From Pseudomonadota bacterium (lineage in GTDB: Bacteria; SZUA-182; DTGQ01), in contig DAOURK010000010.1 of NCBI GenBank assembly GCA_030625085.1, positions 1 to 60,323 on the forward strand: a stretch of 60,323 bases of DNA. The letters are read 5' to 3'. This document shows, piece after piece, positions 17,429 to 29,951 of the stretch. Under the pieces are notes generated by a model. That model saw only the letters and a program-made list of their open reading frames with translations, had not been told where the DNA came from and made no database searches. Position 1 is the first letter of the stretch, and each line of letters starts with the position of its first letter. Both the position numbers and the translations under genes were made by a program.

Positions 17429-19511
17429 AACTGATCTCCTCATTTTGTAAATACCTTTCGTTCCGAAATCGATCTTTCAATTCTCCTTTCTTGCCCTTAT
17501 TCCAACTGGAAATTTTCGTAAAATAACCGGTAATTCGAGTAATCCCATCAACGTTGGTGGAACCACAATGGGGGCAGGAATCTTTTAACCCCCTGCTCGT
17601 GCGGCTGCAATTATTGCAACTGGTAAATTCCGGTGAAAAGGCAATTTGGTCATTGAGGGTCTTTTGAAAGGTTTTGATAACAAAACTAGCTAGGGATTCT
17701 TTAAAGGGTTTAGCCTCTCCCAACCAGATGTGTGTTAAGGCGCCGGCCTCAATCAAGGGATGAAAGAGACCTTCCTGTCTAACTCGTTCTATGGGGTTGA
17801 TAGGAGCCTGAACATCAAAATAACTGGAATTGGTGTAGTAGATTTCTCCCTGAGTCTTGTCTCCTTTAACAATTTGTTCAGCTTGCTGACCATAATCTTT
17901 TAAATCTAACTTAGCAAATCGATAACTAGTGCTTTCAGCAGGGGTTTGCTCAAGCACAAATTTCATTTTATGCTTCTTGGATAGTCGGTCAGCCAGAAGT
18001 TTTATATGAGAGATGATTTTGAGACCTAACATGAAAGCCTCTTTAGATTCATGCATTTCCTGGCCATGTTGGATCTTTACCAATTCATTTAATCCCACCA
18101 TGCCTATCAGATGAGAAGCACGCTCCAGCTTCAGATATGACCGGCCATCCTGATTCATAGTGAGCAAAGAAAGTGGGCCGGTTTCCCCTAAGGCCAATAA
18201 TTTTTCAATAAAGACTCGTTTTTGCATATGCGCTTCTGCAGAGATCTCCATCAAATCCGTTAATCGCTCAAAAAGTTTAGCGTTATCTCCCTTTACTTGA
18301 TAGCCAATTCGGGGAAGGTTGAGCGTAATATTTTGAAGCGCACAATATCTCATTTTCCAGGGCTTTTTGGCGTCCTCTAAATCTTGGTCCTCCAGTTTAA
18401 AGCTTAAACGGCAGCACTCGGAAATTTTGGCCGTATCTCCCCGATCAAAGACAAAATATGTATTACCTTTATCTGCCGCTACTTGACAAATATGATGGAG
18501 GAATTCTTGATGCCCGGGGGTACGGAAAAATTTTTCCGTAATATGAACCAAAGGCTTGGGAAAGAAAAAGGGCCTTCCTGCACCATCACCTTCCATATAG
18601 ACATCGAAAAGAGCCCAAACAAATTTTTGCGCTTCCTCCCTGTATTCTCCATAGGTTTTTCCTGTATAAGTTCCACCGGGCCCAATAGCCGGAACCTTTT
18701 CAAAATGATTTGGAACTTCCCAATAGAGGTTGATATCACTAAAGATAGCTTGCCCCCCTCGGGCTACAGCTTGCTGGGAAAATTCAAAAATCATGATCTG
18801 GGCCAATTGCTTCATCTCTCGCTCAGACATTCCCACCAGATAAGGCGCAAAAAAGAGATTGACTGCATCCCAGCCAATGGCTCCGGCGAAATGTCCTTGC
18901 AGGGCAGCAGCAAATTTTACCATATGAGCTAATAAAACCTCGGGATGTTTGGCTGGCTTAGCCATGGATAAAGCATTGGGAAGATTCAGACCAAATTTTT
19001 TGACATACTCTAATGATTGGCCTGAGCAATATGGGCGATCACAAAAACCTAAATCGTGAATATGAATATCCCCCCTCATATGAGCATCGGCCACTTCCTG
19101 TGAAAAAAGAGCTAATAAAGCATATTCTTTTTTAATATTTTCTGCCAAGGTCAGATTAGTTGCTTCAGGCCCATGGGGCACATTGGCATTCTCTTTATTT
19201 GGGTGTAAAATTAATTGATTAACATCATACAGCGGCATACCCAAACGAGTATGCATCCAGCGTGCTTTTTCCAGTCCTTGCTCTATAAGTTTGGCATCAA
19301 CCAATTCTCGAATTAAGGGAGCGGTAATAGTTTTAAGATTTGAGGAAATAATTTGACTTTCTACTTCTTTACTGATTCGGATGGCCGTATTTTCATCTAT
19401 ATCCGTTTCGAGTACAAGAGCGTCTACAATTTTTTTTCTATCCCAATTGCTTAAATCTTCTGCGGAAGTCCGAACAAAAAGGGCCATATCAGTCGTTTCT
19501 AAAACATTCAT
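17421..19511 (-). CDS. nrdD: Anaerobic (class III) ribonucleoside-triphosphate reductase
   Basis: NrdD makes deoxynucleotides under anoxia by a glycyl-radical mechanism. Seen in 696 aa: an N-terminal ATP-cone (residues about 8-90), allosteric site for ATP/dATP; the barrel domain; a C-terminal zinc site CNNC...CPHC; and the glycyl-radical segment RITGYF, Gly662. The start at 19511 (MNVLETTD) is chosen because GGAGAGG lies 7 bases upstream; an 11-residue longer start is less likely. It is the first gene of nrdD-thioredoxin-like-nrdG. A paired NrdR box overlaps its promoter. It is the only reductase in the window. Confidence 0.96.
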   Translation of the reverse strand: MNVLETTDMALFVRTSAEDLSNWDRKKIVDALVLETDIDENTAIRISKEVESQIISSNLKTITAPLIRELVDAKLIEQGLEKARWMHTRLGMPLYDVNQLILHPNKENANVPHGPEATNLTLAENIKKEYALLALFSQEVADAHMRGDIHIHDLGFCDRPYCSGQSLEYVKKFGLNLPNALSMAKPAKHPEVLLAHMVKFAAALQGHFAGAIGWDAVNLFFAPYLVGMSEREMKQLAQIMIFEFSQQAVARGGQAIFSDINLYWEVPNHFEKVPAIGPGGTYTGKTYGEYREEAQKFVWALFDVYMEGDGAGRPFFFPKPLVHITEKFFRTPGHQEFLHHICQVAADKGNTYFVFDRGDTAKISECCRLSFKLEDQDLEDAKKPWKMRYCALQNITLNLPRIGYQVKGDNAKLFERLTDLMEISAEAHMQKRVFIEKLLALGETGPLSLLTMNQDGRSYLKLERASHLIGMVGLNELVKIQHGQEMHESKEAFMLGLKIISHIKLLADRLSKKHKMKFVLEQTPAESTSYRFAKLDLKDYGQQAEQIVKGDKTQGEIYYTNSSYFDVQAPINPIERVRQEGLFHPLIEAGALTHIWLGEAKPFKESLASFVIKTFQKTLNDQIAFSPEFTSCNNCSRTSRGLKDSCPHCGSTNVDGITRITGYFTKISSWNKGKKGELKDRFRNERYLQNEEISYE

Positions 19512-21494
<1,983 letters not shown>

Positions 21495-21578
21495 ACGATG
21501 GCCTATTTAACTGTCTGTTTTGTATATGGATTTTGAACTCCTTTTTATTATTTTATTTTTTTCTCCAGGTTTACAAGA

Positions 21579-21920
21579 ATGTCTTTAAAATTCTTTACTT
21601 GTATCTGGAAATGGGTTTTGCCGGCATTTATCTTGCTGGTACTATTATCCTCTTTTGGGGGTCCCCATAGTTTAATACGCATTTATTCCCTTCGAAAATA
21701 CCGAGATCATATTAAAGAGGATATTTTAGATCTGGCGAAAAAAAATAATTTTTTGCGCCAAAAAATCCAACGGTTACGAAATGATCCCGAATCAATATAT
21801 CGGATAGCCCGGGAAGAGTTGGGATTGGTAAAACCGGGTGAAATAATTTATCGATATTACAAAATGCAAAGTCTTGAAAAACCGGGAAGGATCGAGGAGA
21901 AAAAATGCCCAAAATATTGA
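21579..21920 (+). CDS. FtsB/DivIC-type septum formation protein
   Basis: A small membrane protein of 113 aa, probably part of the FtsB-FtsL-FtsQ cell-division complex. Seen: a short cytoplasmic N-terminus, one membrane span at about residues 10-28, a coiled-coil heptad stretch about 36-68 ([21 protein letters not shown]), and the diagnostic [23 protein letters not shown] block. Enolase next to ftsB is a recurring order in bacteria. Its end overlaps the following gene by 16 bp, indicating a shared transcript. Confidence 0.87.
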   Translation: MSLKFFTCIWKWVLPAFILLVLLSSFGGPHSLIRIYSLRKYRDHIKEDILDLAKKNNFLRQKIQRLRNDPESIYRIAREELGLVKPGEIIYRYYKMQSLEKPGRIEEKKCPKY

Positions 21921-22846
21921 TTACAGGTGGAGCAGGCTTTCTTGGCTCCCATCTTTGCGACCATTTTCTTCAAAAGGGGTTTGAGGTCATTTGTATAGAT
22001 AATCTTCTCACTGGAGATATTTCCAATATTGCCCATCTTCATTCGGAAAAATTTTTTTTTATCAAACATGATGTGACCAATTATATTTATATTGATGGCC
22101 CATTAGATTATATCTTACACTTTGCCAGTCCGGCCAGCCCACTTGATTATCAACAACTCCCTATCCAAACCCTTAAAGTTGGATCTTTGGGCACACATAA
22201 AGCACTTGGCCTGGCTAAAGAAAAAAAAGCAGTATTTCTTTTGGCTTCGACCTCCGAGGTTTACGGCGACCCATTAGTCCATCCTCAAACAGAGGATTAC
22301 TGGGGGAACGTTAATCCCATTGGGCCCAGAGGTGTCTATGATGAGGCGAAAAGGTTTGCTGAAGCTTTGACTATGGCTTATAATCGCTATCATGGGGTGG
22401 ATACTCGAATCGTTCGAATTTTTAATACCTTCGGCCCAAGAATGAGGATTGGTGATGGAAGAGTTGTGCCGACTATGCTATTTCAGGCCATTCAAAATAA
22501 AGATATGACCATATTTGGTGATGGAACACAAACCCGGAGTTTTTGTTATGTTGACGATTTGGCTGAAGGAATTTATCGGTTGCTATTATCAGATTGCCAA
22601 ACTCCTGTTAATATTGGTAATCCCAAAGAGATGACCATTCTTCAGTTTGCAGAAATAGTACGCAAAATAGCAGAATCGAAAAGTCAACTGGTTTTTCATC
22701 CTCTCCCTGTAGATGATCCTAAGGTTCGACAACCCGATATCCAAAAAGCTCAGAAACTGTTGGATTGGACTCCCCAGTGCAGCCTGGAAGAAGGACTTAC
22801 CGAAACTCTAAAATGGATGAAAAAGAAGATCAGCCAACAAATATAG
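21905..22846 (+). CDS. UDP-glucuronate decarboxylase-like SDR (UDP-xylose synthase type)
   Basis: An extended short-chain dehydrogenase of 313 aa that probably converts UDP-glucuronate to UDP-xylose for surface glycans. Seen: NAD-binding [14 protein letters not shown], the [11 protein letters not shown] and STSEVYGDP blocks, and the active-site YDEAKRF (YxxxK); the [13 protein letters not shown] segment is characteristic of the UXS subgroup. It is followed after 9 bp by a second SDR, so the two probably act in nucleotide-sugar supply. No glycosyltransferases are adjacent. dTDP-glucose dehydratases are similar, but the ASPASP loop favours UXS. Confidence 0.88.
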   Translation: MPKILITGGAGFLGSHLCDHFLQKGFEVICIDNLLTGDISNIAHLHSEKFFFIKHDVTNYIYIDGPLDYILHFASPASPLDYQQLPIQTLKVGSLGTHKALGLAKEKKAVFLLASTSEVYGDPLVHPQTEDYWGNVNPIGPRGVYDEAKRFAEALTMAYNRYHGVDTRIVRIFNTFGPRMRIGDGRVVPTMLFQAIQNKDMTIFGDGTQTRSFCYVDDLAEGIYRLLLSDCQTPVNIGNPKEMTILQFAEIVRKIAESKSQLVFHPLPVDDPKVRQPDIQKAQKLLDWTPQCSLEEGLTETLKWMKKKISQQI

Positions 22847-22855
22847 GGGAATGAT

Positions 22856-23773
22856 ATGAAAATTTTCGTTACCGGAGGAGCGGGATTCATTGGGTCGCAT
22901 ATCACGGATAGTTTGATTGAAGACGGACATAAGGTGAGTGTTATTGATGATCTTTCTACAGGGAAGCGATCTCATATCCATCCAAAGGCCAAATTCTATC
23001 ATTTGGATATTCGTGACAAGCGGCTTAATGAGGTATTTTCGCAAGAAAGACCAAGTATTCTTTGTCATCACGCAGCCCAGATCAATGTGAGAAAATCTGT
23101 AGAAGACCCCATTTTTGATGCCAATATCAATATCCTTGGTACTCTTCATCTATTGAAGTTATCTTTGACCCATGGACTAAGAAAGATTATTTTTGCTTCC
23201 ACTGGAGGCGCTATTTATGGTGAACAGGACTATTTCCCTGCTGATGAAAATCATCCTACCCGTCCCTTAAGCCCATATGGGGTGACTAAGTTAGCTGTGG
23301 AAAATTATCTTTATTATTATCAGCAAGTTTATGGCCTTGACTATGTAATTTTGCGATATGCTAATGTTTATGGCCCAAGACAAGATCCCTATGGTGAAGC
23401 TGGTGTTGTAGCCATATTTGCCGAGTCCATGCTTTCCGGGAAAACTCCAATTATTAATGGAGATGGAAAACAAACGAGGGATTTTATCAATGTAAGTGAT
23501 GTTGCCGCTGCCAATGTAGCTGCTCTAAATTTTACAGGCAGTAATATTTTTAATATTGGAACAGGTATCGAAACTTCCATAAATGAACTTTTCCAACAGA
23601 TCAAGAAATTCACAAAAGCAAAAATAAAAGAGAACCACGGATCAGCCAAAAAGGGGGAGCAAATAAGAAGTGTCATCACTCCCCAAAAAGCAATCAATGC
23701 CCTGAACTGGGCCCCCAAAATTTCTTTGGCTGATGGGCTTAAAAAAACCGTTGAATATTTTTCCTCAGTATAA
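22856..23773 (+). CDS. UDP-glucose 4-epimerase-like NAD-dependent epimerase
   Basis: An extended SDR of 305 aa. Seen: GGAGFIGSHITDSL for NAD binding, the HHAAQINVRKSVEDP block typical of GalE-like epimerases, ASTGGAIYGE, and the catalytic YGVTKLAVE (YxxxK), followed by RYANVYGPRQDPYGEAGVV. It belongs to the short GalE type common in bacteria and archaea; the true substrate may be UDP-glucose, UDP-N-acetylglucosamine or UDP-glucuronate. It follows the UXS-like gene by 9 bp and is likely co-transcribed with it. Confidence 0.85.
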   Translation: MKIFVTGGAGFIGSHITDSLIEDGHKVSVIDDLSTGKRSHIHPKAKFYHLDIRDKRLNEVFSQERPSILCHHAAQINVRKSVEDPIFDANINILGTLHLLKLSLTHGLRKIIFASTGGAIYGEQDYFPADENHPTRPLSPYGVTKLAVENYLYYYQQVYGLDYVILRYANVYGPRQDPYGEAGVVAIFAESMLSGKTPIINGDGKQTRDFINVSDVAAANVAALNFTGSNIFNIGTGIETSINELFQQIKKFTKAKIKENHGSAKKGEQIRSVITPQKAINALNWAPKISLADGLKKTVEYFSSV

Positions 23774-23820
23774 ATCCTAAGCTGGACAATTGATAAAAAA
23801 ATAAAAATAGTTTATTTATT

Positions 23821-24378
23821 ATGGAAAAAAAAGTAAAAGTAATCATGACCAAGGCAGATATCCAGAATGCCTTACTAAAAATGGCCCGACAAATCATTGC
23901 TGAAAATTCTCCCCTTAATAATCTGGCCCTTATAGGAATACGCTCTAGAGGTATAGATCTGGCGAAAAGGATTAATAATTATATTCAAAATCTTTCTCAA
24001 ACTTCGCTCCCAATCGGTATTATCGATACTACACTCTACCGCGATGATATTAGCAGCTTTTCCTATAAGCCGGTGTTGAAAAAAACAGAAATAAATTTTT
24101 CGGTTGATAATAAAAATATTGTCTTGATAGACGATGTCCTTTATACAGGGAGAACTATTCGAGCGGCTTTAGATGCCTTGACGGATCTGGGGCGACCTAA
24201 AACCATTAAATTGGCTGTACTGGTTGACAGAGGGAACAGGGAATTACCTATAAGTGCCGATTACATTGGCTTGACCTTTAACAGCAGTCAGGACGAATCA
24301 GTCAAGGTTACTTTGGAGGAAGCGGGAGATGAAGATAAAGTTTTTATTCTTCCCTTTCCGGAAAAAACCAGATGGTAA
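23821..24378 (+). CDS. pyrR: PyrR bifunctional pyrimidine regulator / uracil phosphoribosyltransferase
   Basis: PyrR makes UMP from uracil and PRPP and, in many bacteria, binds pyr mRNA to control attenuation. Length is 185 aa. Seen: IGIRSRGIDLAKRI near residue 39, the PRPP motif VLIDDVLYTGRTIRAALDAL (about 101-120), and the acidic YRDDIS segment. It heads pyrR-pyrB-pyrC, the standard arrangement. The 47 bp before it are too short for a leader with the PyrR-binding hairpin and attenuator, so attenuation at this spot is not visible; any such site would have to lie elsewhere. No clear Shine-Dalgarno precedes the ATG. Confidence 0.94.
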   Translation: MEKKVKVIMTKADIQNALLKMARQIIAENSPLNNLALIGIRSRGIDLAKRINNYIQNLSQTSLPIGIIDTTLYRDDISSFSYKPVLKKTEINFSVDNKNIVLIDDVLYTGRTIRAALDALTDLGRPKTIKLAVLVDRGNRELPISADYIGLTFNSSQDESVKVTLEEAGDEDKVFILPFPEKTRW

Positions 24379-24410
24379 ATAATAAACAATGAAAGTGGGA
24401 AAAAATAAGA

Positions 24411-25331
24411 TTGTTTAAAAGAAAAGATTTGTTAGGTATTCAAGATTTACAAAGAGAAGAAATCAGCACCATTCTTGATACAGCCGAATCTTTTAAAGAG
24501 ATACTTACTCGCCCAATCAAGAAAGTTCCCACCCTTCGTGGAAAAACTGTTATTAATTTTTTTCATGAACCGAGTACGAGAACCCGAATATCTTTTGAAA
24601 TTGCTGCAAAACGGCTCAGTGCTGATACTATCAATATTTCTCCATCTACCAGTAGTTTGATCAAGGGTGAAAGCTTGAAAGATATGGCCAAAACATTGGA
24701 AGCAATGAATCCGGATATTATTGTTATCAGGCATTCTGCTCCCGGGGCACCCCATCTTTTAGCTCAAGTAGCAAAATTTTCAGTTATTAATGCCGGTGAT
24801 GGAGCGCATGAGCACCCAACTCAGGCTTTAGTTGATTTGCTTACTATTAAAGAGCATAAAGGGAAAATTAAGGGATTGCAGATAGCTATTGTAGGGGATA
24901 TCTTGCACAGCCGAGTTGCCAGATCCAATATTTTTGCCCTTGGCAAGATGGGGGCCAAGGTGCGATTGATTGGGCCACCTACCCTTATACCTCCCTTTAT
25001 TGAACAGTTGGATGTAAGTATAGAACATTCATTGGAAAAGGGAATACGGGATTGTGACGTAATCATGCTTTTGCGGATTCAATTGGAGAGACAAAAAAGA
25101 GTCTTTTTCCCATCAATACGTGAGTATGCAAGGCTTTATGGCTTGACCCCGGATAAATTGATCAAGGCGCAGGAGGGCGTATTAATCATGCATCCAGGGC
25201 CAATCAATCGGGGGGTTGAAATCGATCCAAGGGTGGCGGATGCCCCTTTCTCGCTTATTTTGGATCAGGTGACTAATGGCATAGCTGTTCGTATGGCCTT
25301 ACTTTATCTCATTCTTGGGGGGAAAAGGTGA
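24411..25331 (+). CDS. pyrB: Aspartate carbamoyltransferase catalytic chain
   Basis: PyrB joins carbamoyl phosphate and aspartate in pyrimidine synthesis. The 306-aa length is normal. Seen: the carbamoyl-phosphate motif [11 protein letters not shown], the [12 protein letters not shown] block, the [14 protein letters not shown] segment, the LRIQLERQ motif and [11 protein letters not shown] near the C-terminus. I use a TTG start at 24411, because no ATG or GTG fits the family's N-terminus better. The last four bases are shared with the pyrC start (GTGA overlap), indicating coupled translation. No pyrI regulatory chain is present here. Confidence 0.97.
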   Translation: MFKRKDLLGIQDLQREEISTILDTAESFKEILTRPIKKVPTLRGKTVINFFHEPSTRTRISFEIAAKRLSADTINISPSTSSLIKGESLKDMAKTLEAMNPDIIVIRHSAPGAPHLLAQVAKFSVINAGDGAHEHPTQALVDLLTIKEHKGKIKGLQIAIVGDILHSRVARSNIFALGKMGAKVRLIGPPTLIPPFIEQLDVSIEHSLEKGIRDCDVIMLLRIQLERQKRVFFPSIREYARLYGLTPDKLIKAQEGVLIMHPGPINRGVEIDPRVADAPFSLILDQVTNGIAVRMALLYLILGGKR

Positions 25332-26650
25332 AAATCATCATTCAAGGAGCTAGAGTTATAGATCCTGCCAATAAGGTTGATGGTCGTTTTGATCTGTTAA
25401 TTGAGGGTACAAAAATCAAGGCCATGGAAAAGGATATTTCTCCCACCAAAGATACCCATCTGATCAATGCTCAGGGGAAATTGGTGGTGCCTGGATTAGT
25501 AGATATGCATGTTCACCTTCGTGAGCCGGGTAGAGAAGATAAAGAAACTATTGCTACCGGCTGTAGGGCCGCTGTGGCCGGGGGAGTAACCTCTTTGGCC
25601 TGTATGCCGAATACTACGCCGGTCAATGATAACAAATCCATTACAAATTTTATCAAACGTCGAGCACAAGAGGTTAATTTGGCCAATGTATATCCCATTG
25701 GCGCTATCTCAAGAGGATCAATGGGAGAAGAATTATCGGAGATGGCTGAGCTTCACGAGGAAGGAGTGGTGGCTTATTCTGATGACGGAAAACCGGTGAT
25801 GAACCCTCTTTTAATGCGCCGAGCTTTGGAATATGCTCAGCTTTTCCACTTACCTATGATTTCTCACTGTGAAGACATCCATTTAAGCGCTGATGGATTA
25901 GTAAATGAAGGACTTATTTCTACCCTGACTGGTCTTAAGGGGATTCCCAGGGAAGCTGAGGAAATTATGGTCTCCCGAGACATTATTTTAGCTAAAATGA
26001 CTGGAGGTCCTATTCATATTGCCCATGTCAGCAGCGCCGGCAGCGTGTCTTTAATCCGGCAGGCGAAAAAAGAAGGGGCCCCCATTACGGCTGAGGTAAC
26101 CCCCCATCATTTTAGCCTCACTGAAGAGATGGTTTTACGTTTCGATACCAATACCAAAGTAAATCCTCCTTTACGTACTAAAAGGGATGTAGAAGCCTTG
26201 ATTGAAGGCTTAAGAGATGGTACTATAGATGCCATTGCCAGTGATCATGCACCGCATACCCTGGCCGAAAAGGAACAGGAATATAATTTGGCTCCCTTTG
26301 GGATTGTAGGATTAGAAACACTGTTGGCCGTTTCTTTAACTAATCTTTACCATACAAAAAAATTAGACCTAGATACATTAATTGCCAAGCTTTCCTATAA
26401 TCCGGCTCAAATTTTAAAGATCCCGGCAGGAACTTTATCCATTGGAGCAAAGGCAGACATTTGTATTATAGATCCTGAAAAAAAATTTGTGGTTATCGGC
26501 AGCCAATTTTATTCAAAAGGGGAAAATACTCCTTTTCAAGGGCAAGAACTTATTGGAGCTCCTATTATGACCCTCCGGGCGGGTAAAATTGTCTATCCCC
26601 TGGATGAAGCTGCCGGCAGTTTCAACAATCTTTCTAACTCTCTTAGATGA
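25328..26650 (+). CDS. pyrC: Dihydroorotase
   Basis: PyrC closes carbamoyl-aspartate to dihydroorotate, the step after PyrB. The 440-aa protein is of the class I type. Seen: [15 protein letters not shown] with the zinc-binding Hx[24 protein letters not shown] and the SDHAPHT metal site. The GTG start overlaps the pyrB stop. The next gene begins 4 bp after the stop, so the pyr genes and the peptide-binding lipoprotein may share a transcript. Confidence 0.97.
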   Translation: MKIIIQGARVIDPANKVDGRFDLLIEGTKIKAMEKDISPTKDTHLINAQGKLVVPGLVDMHVHLREPGREDKETIATGCRAAVAGGVTSLACMPNTTPVNDNKSITNFIKRRAQEVNLANVYPIGAISRGSMGEELSEMAELHEEGVVAYSDDGKPVMNPLLMRRALEYAQLFHLPMISHCEDIHLSADGLVNEGLISTLTGLKGIPREAEEIMVSRDIILAKMTGGPIHIAHVSSAGSVSLIRQAKKEGAPITAEVTPHHFSLTEEMVLRFDTNTKVNPPLRTKRDVEALIEGLRDGTIDAIASDHAPHTLAEKEQEYNLAPFGIVGLETLLAVSLTNLYHTKKLDLDTLIAKLSYNPAQILKIPAGTLSIGAKADICIIDPEKKFVVIGSQFYSKGENTPFQGQELIGAPIMTLRAGKIVYPLDEAAGSFNNLSNSLR

Positions 26651-26654
26651 TTAT

Positions 26655-28265
26655 ATGACCATTTCGAAATATTTCCTAATAAATAAAAATTTTCCCGGCA
26701 GGGTATTTCTCTGTTTTCTTTTTATGCTGTACTTGCTCCCAAGTTTTTTTATTTTTTCCTGTACTTCAAAACATTTTGATTCTTCAGATTCCCTTAGAAT
26801 TGGATTAGAAGGGAGTCCGACTAATTTGGACCCTCGGCTTTCCACTGATGCCTATTCTGCGCGGGTAATTCAAATAGTTTATAATGGATTATTAAAAAAG
26901 ACACCCGAATCTATCCTGGCCGGGGACTTGGCAGAGCGATGGGAAATGCCAAATGACACTTCCTATATCTTTTATCTTCGACAGGGCGTTAAGTTTCATG
27001 ATGGGACAGATTTTACAGCGGAAGATGTTCGGTATACCTTTGAAAGTCTGCTCAATCCCAATTTCCCCTCTCCCTTGAAGGAATCTTATACAAAGATAGC
27101 TCATATAGAAATTCTTTCACCTTATAGTATCAAATTTCAATTAAAGAAAGTATTTGCTCCCTTCCTGGTAAATATGACTATGGGTATTGTTCCTAAGCCG
27201 TCAGGGGAAAAATCGAATTATAACCTTTCTTCTCAACCTATAGGGACCGGCCCCTTTCGTCTTATGAGATGGGAGCTTGATGAGTCATTGACATTTCAAT
27301 CAGTTAGTGGATATTTTGGAGGGCCACCACCTTTATCTACGATTATCTATCGAATTATCCCCGATGAAACTATCCGGTTGTTAGAATTAAAAAAGGGGAA
27401 TTTAGATTTTTTGCAAAATGCCTTATCTCCTGATGCACTTGATTCTTTGGAAGGCCATCCTGAAATTAAAATTGTCCAAAAGATGGGTACCAATTATACG
27501 TATCTGGGATTCAATCTTGAAGATCCCATTTTACAAAACAGGTCAGTGAGAGAGGCCGTCGCTTTGTCCATTAATAGGGGAGCGATAATCCAGCATTTGT
27601 TGGGAAATTTCGCTAAACCTGCTACCGGAGTCCTTGCCCCTGATAATTGGGCCTATGATCCACAGGTGGCCACTTATAATTATAATCCAAAAAAAGCCAA
27701 AAAACTTTTGGATGAGGCAGGTTTCATTGATCCCGATGGCCGGGGTCCCGAGCAACGATTTTCTTTGCTTTATAAAACCTCACAAAATGAATTGAGTAAA
27801 TGTGTGGCCGAAGTAATTCAACAAAATTTTAATGAAATAGGCATTGGCCTTGAAATACGCAGTTATGAATGGGGCACTTTTTTTTCTGACATCAAGTCAG
27901 GCAATTTCCAACTTTACTCATTACAATGGGTAGGCGTGACAGAACCGGATATTTATTATTATCTATTCCATTCTTCTAGTGTACCACCTAATGGTGCTAA
28001 CCGAGGCCGGTATATTAATCCGGACCTTGATGATCTTTTAGAAGAAGGGAGAAAAACCCTAAATCTTAAAAAAAGGAAAAAAGTTTATAGCCTGGTGCAA
28101 AAAATTATTGCCTATGACCTGCCCTATGTCAGTTTATGGTACCAAACGAATGTCGTAGCCATGGACAGCCGGGTCAAGGGATTTGTGCTTTATCCATCCG
28201 GAGATTTCACCTCTTTGAGTAAAGTACGTAAAGAGGATGAAGATAACCCCCTCTTTAGCAATTAA
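26655..28265 (+). CDS. ABC-type peptide/solute-binding lipoprotein (SBP_bac_5 family)
   Basis: A substrate-binding protein of the DppA/OppA family, 536 aa from the ATG at 26655. Seen: a hydrophobic signal segment (FLCFLFMLYLLPSFFIF) ending in a lipobox FSC at about residue 34, so it is probably a lipoprotein; then LRIGLEGSPTNLDPRLSTDA, ERWEMPNDTSYIFYLRQGVKFHDG and the FTAEDVRYTFESLLN motif, all family hallmarks; later GTGPFRLMRWE. A longer start overlaps pyrC and is unlikely. No permease or ATPase genes follow, so it is an orphan binding protein; transport partners must be elsewhere. Confidence 0.9.
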   Translation: MTISKYFLINKNFPGRVFLCFLFMLYLLPSFFIFSCTSKHFDSSDSLRIGLEGSPTNLDPRLSTDAYSARVIQIVYNGLLKKTPESILAGDLAERWEMPNDTSYIFYLRQGVKFHDGTDFTAEDVRYTFESLLNPNFPSPLKESYTKIAHIEILSPYSIKFQLKKVFAPFLVNMTMGIVPKPSGEKSNYNLSSQPIGTGPFRLMRWELDESLTFQSVSGYFGGPPPLSTIIYRIIPDETIRLLELKKGNLDFLQNALSPDALDSLEGHPEIKIVQKMGTNYTYLGFNLEDPILQNRSVREAVALSINRGAIIQHLLGNFAKPATGVLAPDNWAYDPQVATYNYNPKKAKKLLDEAGFIDPDGRGPEQRFSLLYKTSQNELSKCVAEVIQQNFNEIGIGLEIRSYEWGTFFSDIKSGNFQLYSLQWVGVTEPDIYYYLFHSSSVPPNGANRGRYINPDLDDLLEEGRKTLNLKKRKKVYSLVQKIIAYDLPYVSLWYQTNVVAMDSRVKGFVLYPSGDFTSLSKVRKEDEDNPLFSN

Positions 28266-28307
28266 TCTTCACTCACACCTGATCCGGCTTCTTAGAGGCC
28301 TTTTGGC

Positions 28308-29702
28308 CTATAGATGACCTGTACCAACTAATAATGAAGACTGATTATTAAAGTCAGGATTTTTTGCGGTTTCATAACCTTTGCGCTGATTATAACGCAA
28401 GGAATTAGGACGTACCGGGCACTCCTCGGCAATTTTAAATCCATCAATGATTTTTTTATCCCGCAACTCATATAATCTGGGTACCATAATATCCCGCAAA
28501 TCGTTCAGTCCAATAGGATTGATATAAATTTTGGTTCCGCCCTCAAATCCAGCCGGTGTATTCACACGCCATTTAATTGAAATGTGCCAGGGCATGGGAA
28601 TGACCGCATCCCGTGGACTGTAATACCATTCCTCATTACAGGAAATCTGTTTTCCCATAGCGCAATGGCAGGCATGAACCAGATCGCTGAATCCCCTCAG
28701 TTCCTCATCAGTATGCTCATTGGGACGTAAGTGTTCACTTTTGGAATAAATAACCAGGGTCGGATGCACATGTCCAAGGTCTACAAAAGCCATGGCATAA
28801 TCATTTTCAGCAATAACCAAATTATTGTATGAGGCAAAATTAGCTCCCATGTCATTATAAATATTGGGATGGGATTGCACCAGCGATAATTCTCGCTCAA
28901 CTGATGTGCCCCATTCATCCAAGGCCACTAGTTGCTTGTGTAAATGATCAAATGAAGCGCCCGCATCTTTGAGCCAATTTTGAAAGATGCTTATATACCG
29001 GACATATCGGTTATGAGCATAAATGTCTTCCATGGCCTCAATAGTAAATTTAAAATAGTGAAAATGCTCTTCTTGGGTAAGTTCCCCGGAAGAGCAAAGA
29101 TCAGTATCATATTTAGCCCCTGGTTTTAAATGCTTTTGGGCCACAATAAGCTCATGACCACCGCAAAAAAAAGCATCGGCCAGCTTTAATTTTTTCTCTT
29201 TGGGCTTGTCGGCAATTTTTTCAGCAGTTAAGCCCGATAGCTTCAATTTAAGATCAATAATGCCTAAGACATGTTGTAACCCTTCATCACTGGAAATATA
29301 GCGCTGCTTCCATTCCTTGTTCACCCCATCCAGCTTGTAGTTATAATTTTTTTCCCAGTAGTCCTTGGTCACTATCTCAAAAAGGTTGGGAATTCGACGA
29401 AACGCAGGCGCTTGGCTAAAAACTTGGTCTGCATTAAGACGGGTAAGCAATTCATAGCCCTTGGCGGTTTTTACTAATCGGGCCTTTTCCGGTGGGGTGT
29501 TTTTATAGTTGGTAGCACAAAAATTACAATAGCCTTCGGGGTTTTGGATCTCGATTTCTTTGGGCTTGGATTTGAAGCTGTTATAGACTGGTTTATTGTT
29601 CCGACCGGGAATAGTCCATACTTCTCTTCCAGTGAAAGGGTTAATCTGTTTTCCTGTTCCATCGGGCATTACTCGGTAAATCATCTTGTGTAAACGATAC
29701 AT
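28308..29702 (-). CDS. DUF4921 family protein, galactose-1-phosphate uridylyltransferase-like
   Basis: A 464-aa protein of the DUF4921 type. Seen: MYRLHKMIYRVMPDGTGKQI with NPFTGREVWTIPGR near the N-terminus; a Cys pair (CNFC, about residues 59-62) that could bind metal; and a histidine-triad-like region FDHLHKQLVALDEWG, reminiscent of the HIT/GalT superfamily, where the HxHxQ core carries the nucleotidyl group. The motif order suggests a nucleotidyl-transferase or phosphorylase fold, but no substrate can be inferred. It is a single gene divergent from the two-partner secretion operon. Function unknown; the enzymatic suggestion is inference. Confidence 0.72.
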   Translation of the reverse strand: MYRLHKMIYRVMPDGTGKQINPFTGREVWTIPGRNNKPVYNSFKSKPKEIEIQNPEGYCNFCATNYKNTPPEKARLVKTAKGYELLTRLNADQVFSQAPAFRRIPNLFEIVTKDYWEKNYNYKLDGVNKEWKQRYISSDEGLQHVLGIIDLKLKLSGLTAEKIADKPKEKKLKLADAFFCGGHELIVAQKHLKPGAKYDTDLCSSGELTQEEHFHYFKFTIEAMEDIYAHNRYVRYISIFQNWLKDAGASFDHLHKQLVALDEWGTSVERELSLVQSHPNIYNDMGANFASYNNLVIAENDYAMAFVDLGHVHPTLVIYSKSEHLRPNEHTDEELRGFSDLVHACHCAMGKQISCNEEWYYSPRDAVIPMPWHISIKWRVNTPAGFEGGTKIYINPIGLNDLRDIMVPRLYELRDKKIIDGFKIAEECPVRPNSLRYNQRKGYETAKNPDFNNQSSLLVGTGHL

Positions 29703-29951
29703 TTTTGCTCACCTCATTTTGTTTATATTCCACTGCTCTGAAGTTATTATCGACAAAATATCCTCATTAATCTGGGAAAGATTTTGAAAAAAATAAATAT
29801 CCGGACACTTGTTTTTTTTATTATCTATTACAACTATATCTAATTAATCTACTATGTTAATTTATAAATAAATATAGTATACTATAGCAATAAATTTGAT
29901 TAAATTAATAAAAGATAGTGATTTGTGAGTTATTGATGGAACGGTGTAAGA

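Noticed and set aside
23774-23820. PyrR-dependent attenuator before pyrR
   Set aside because: The gap is only 47 bp and no anti-terminator or terminator hairpin is present.
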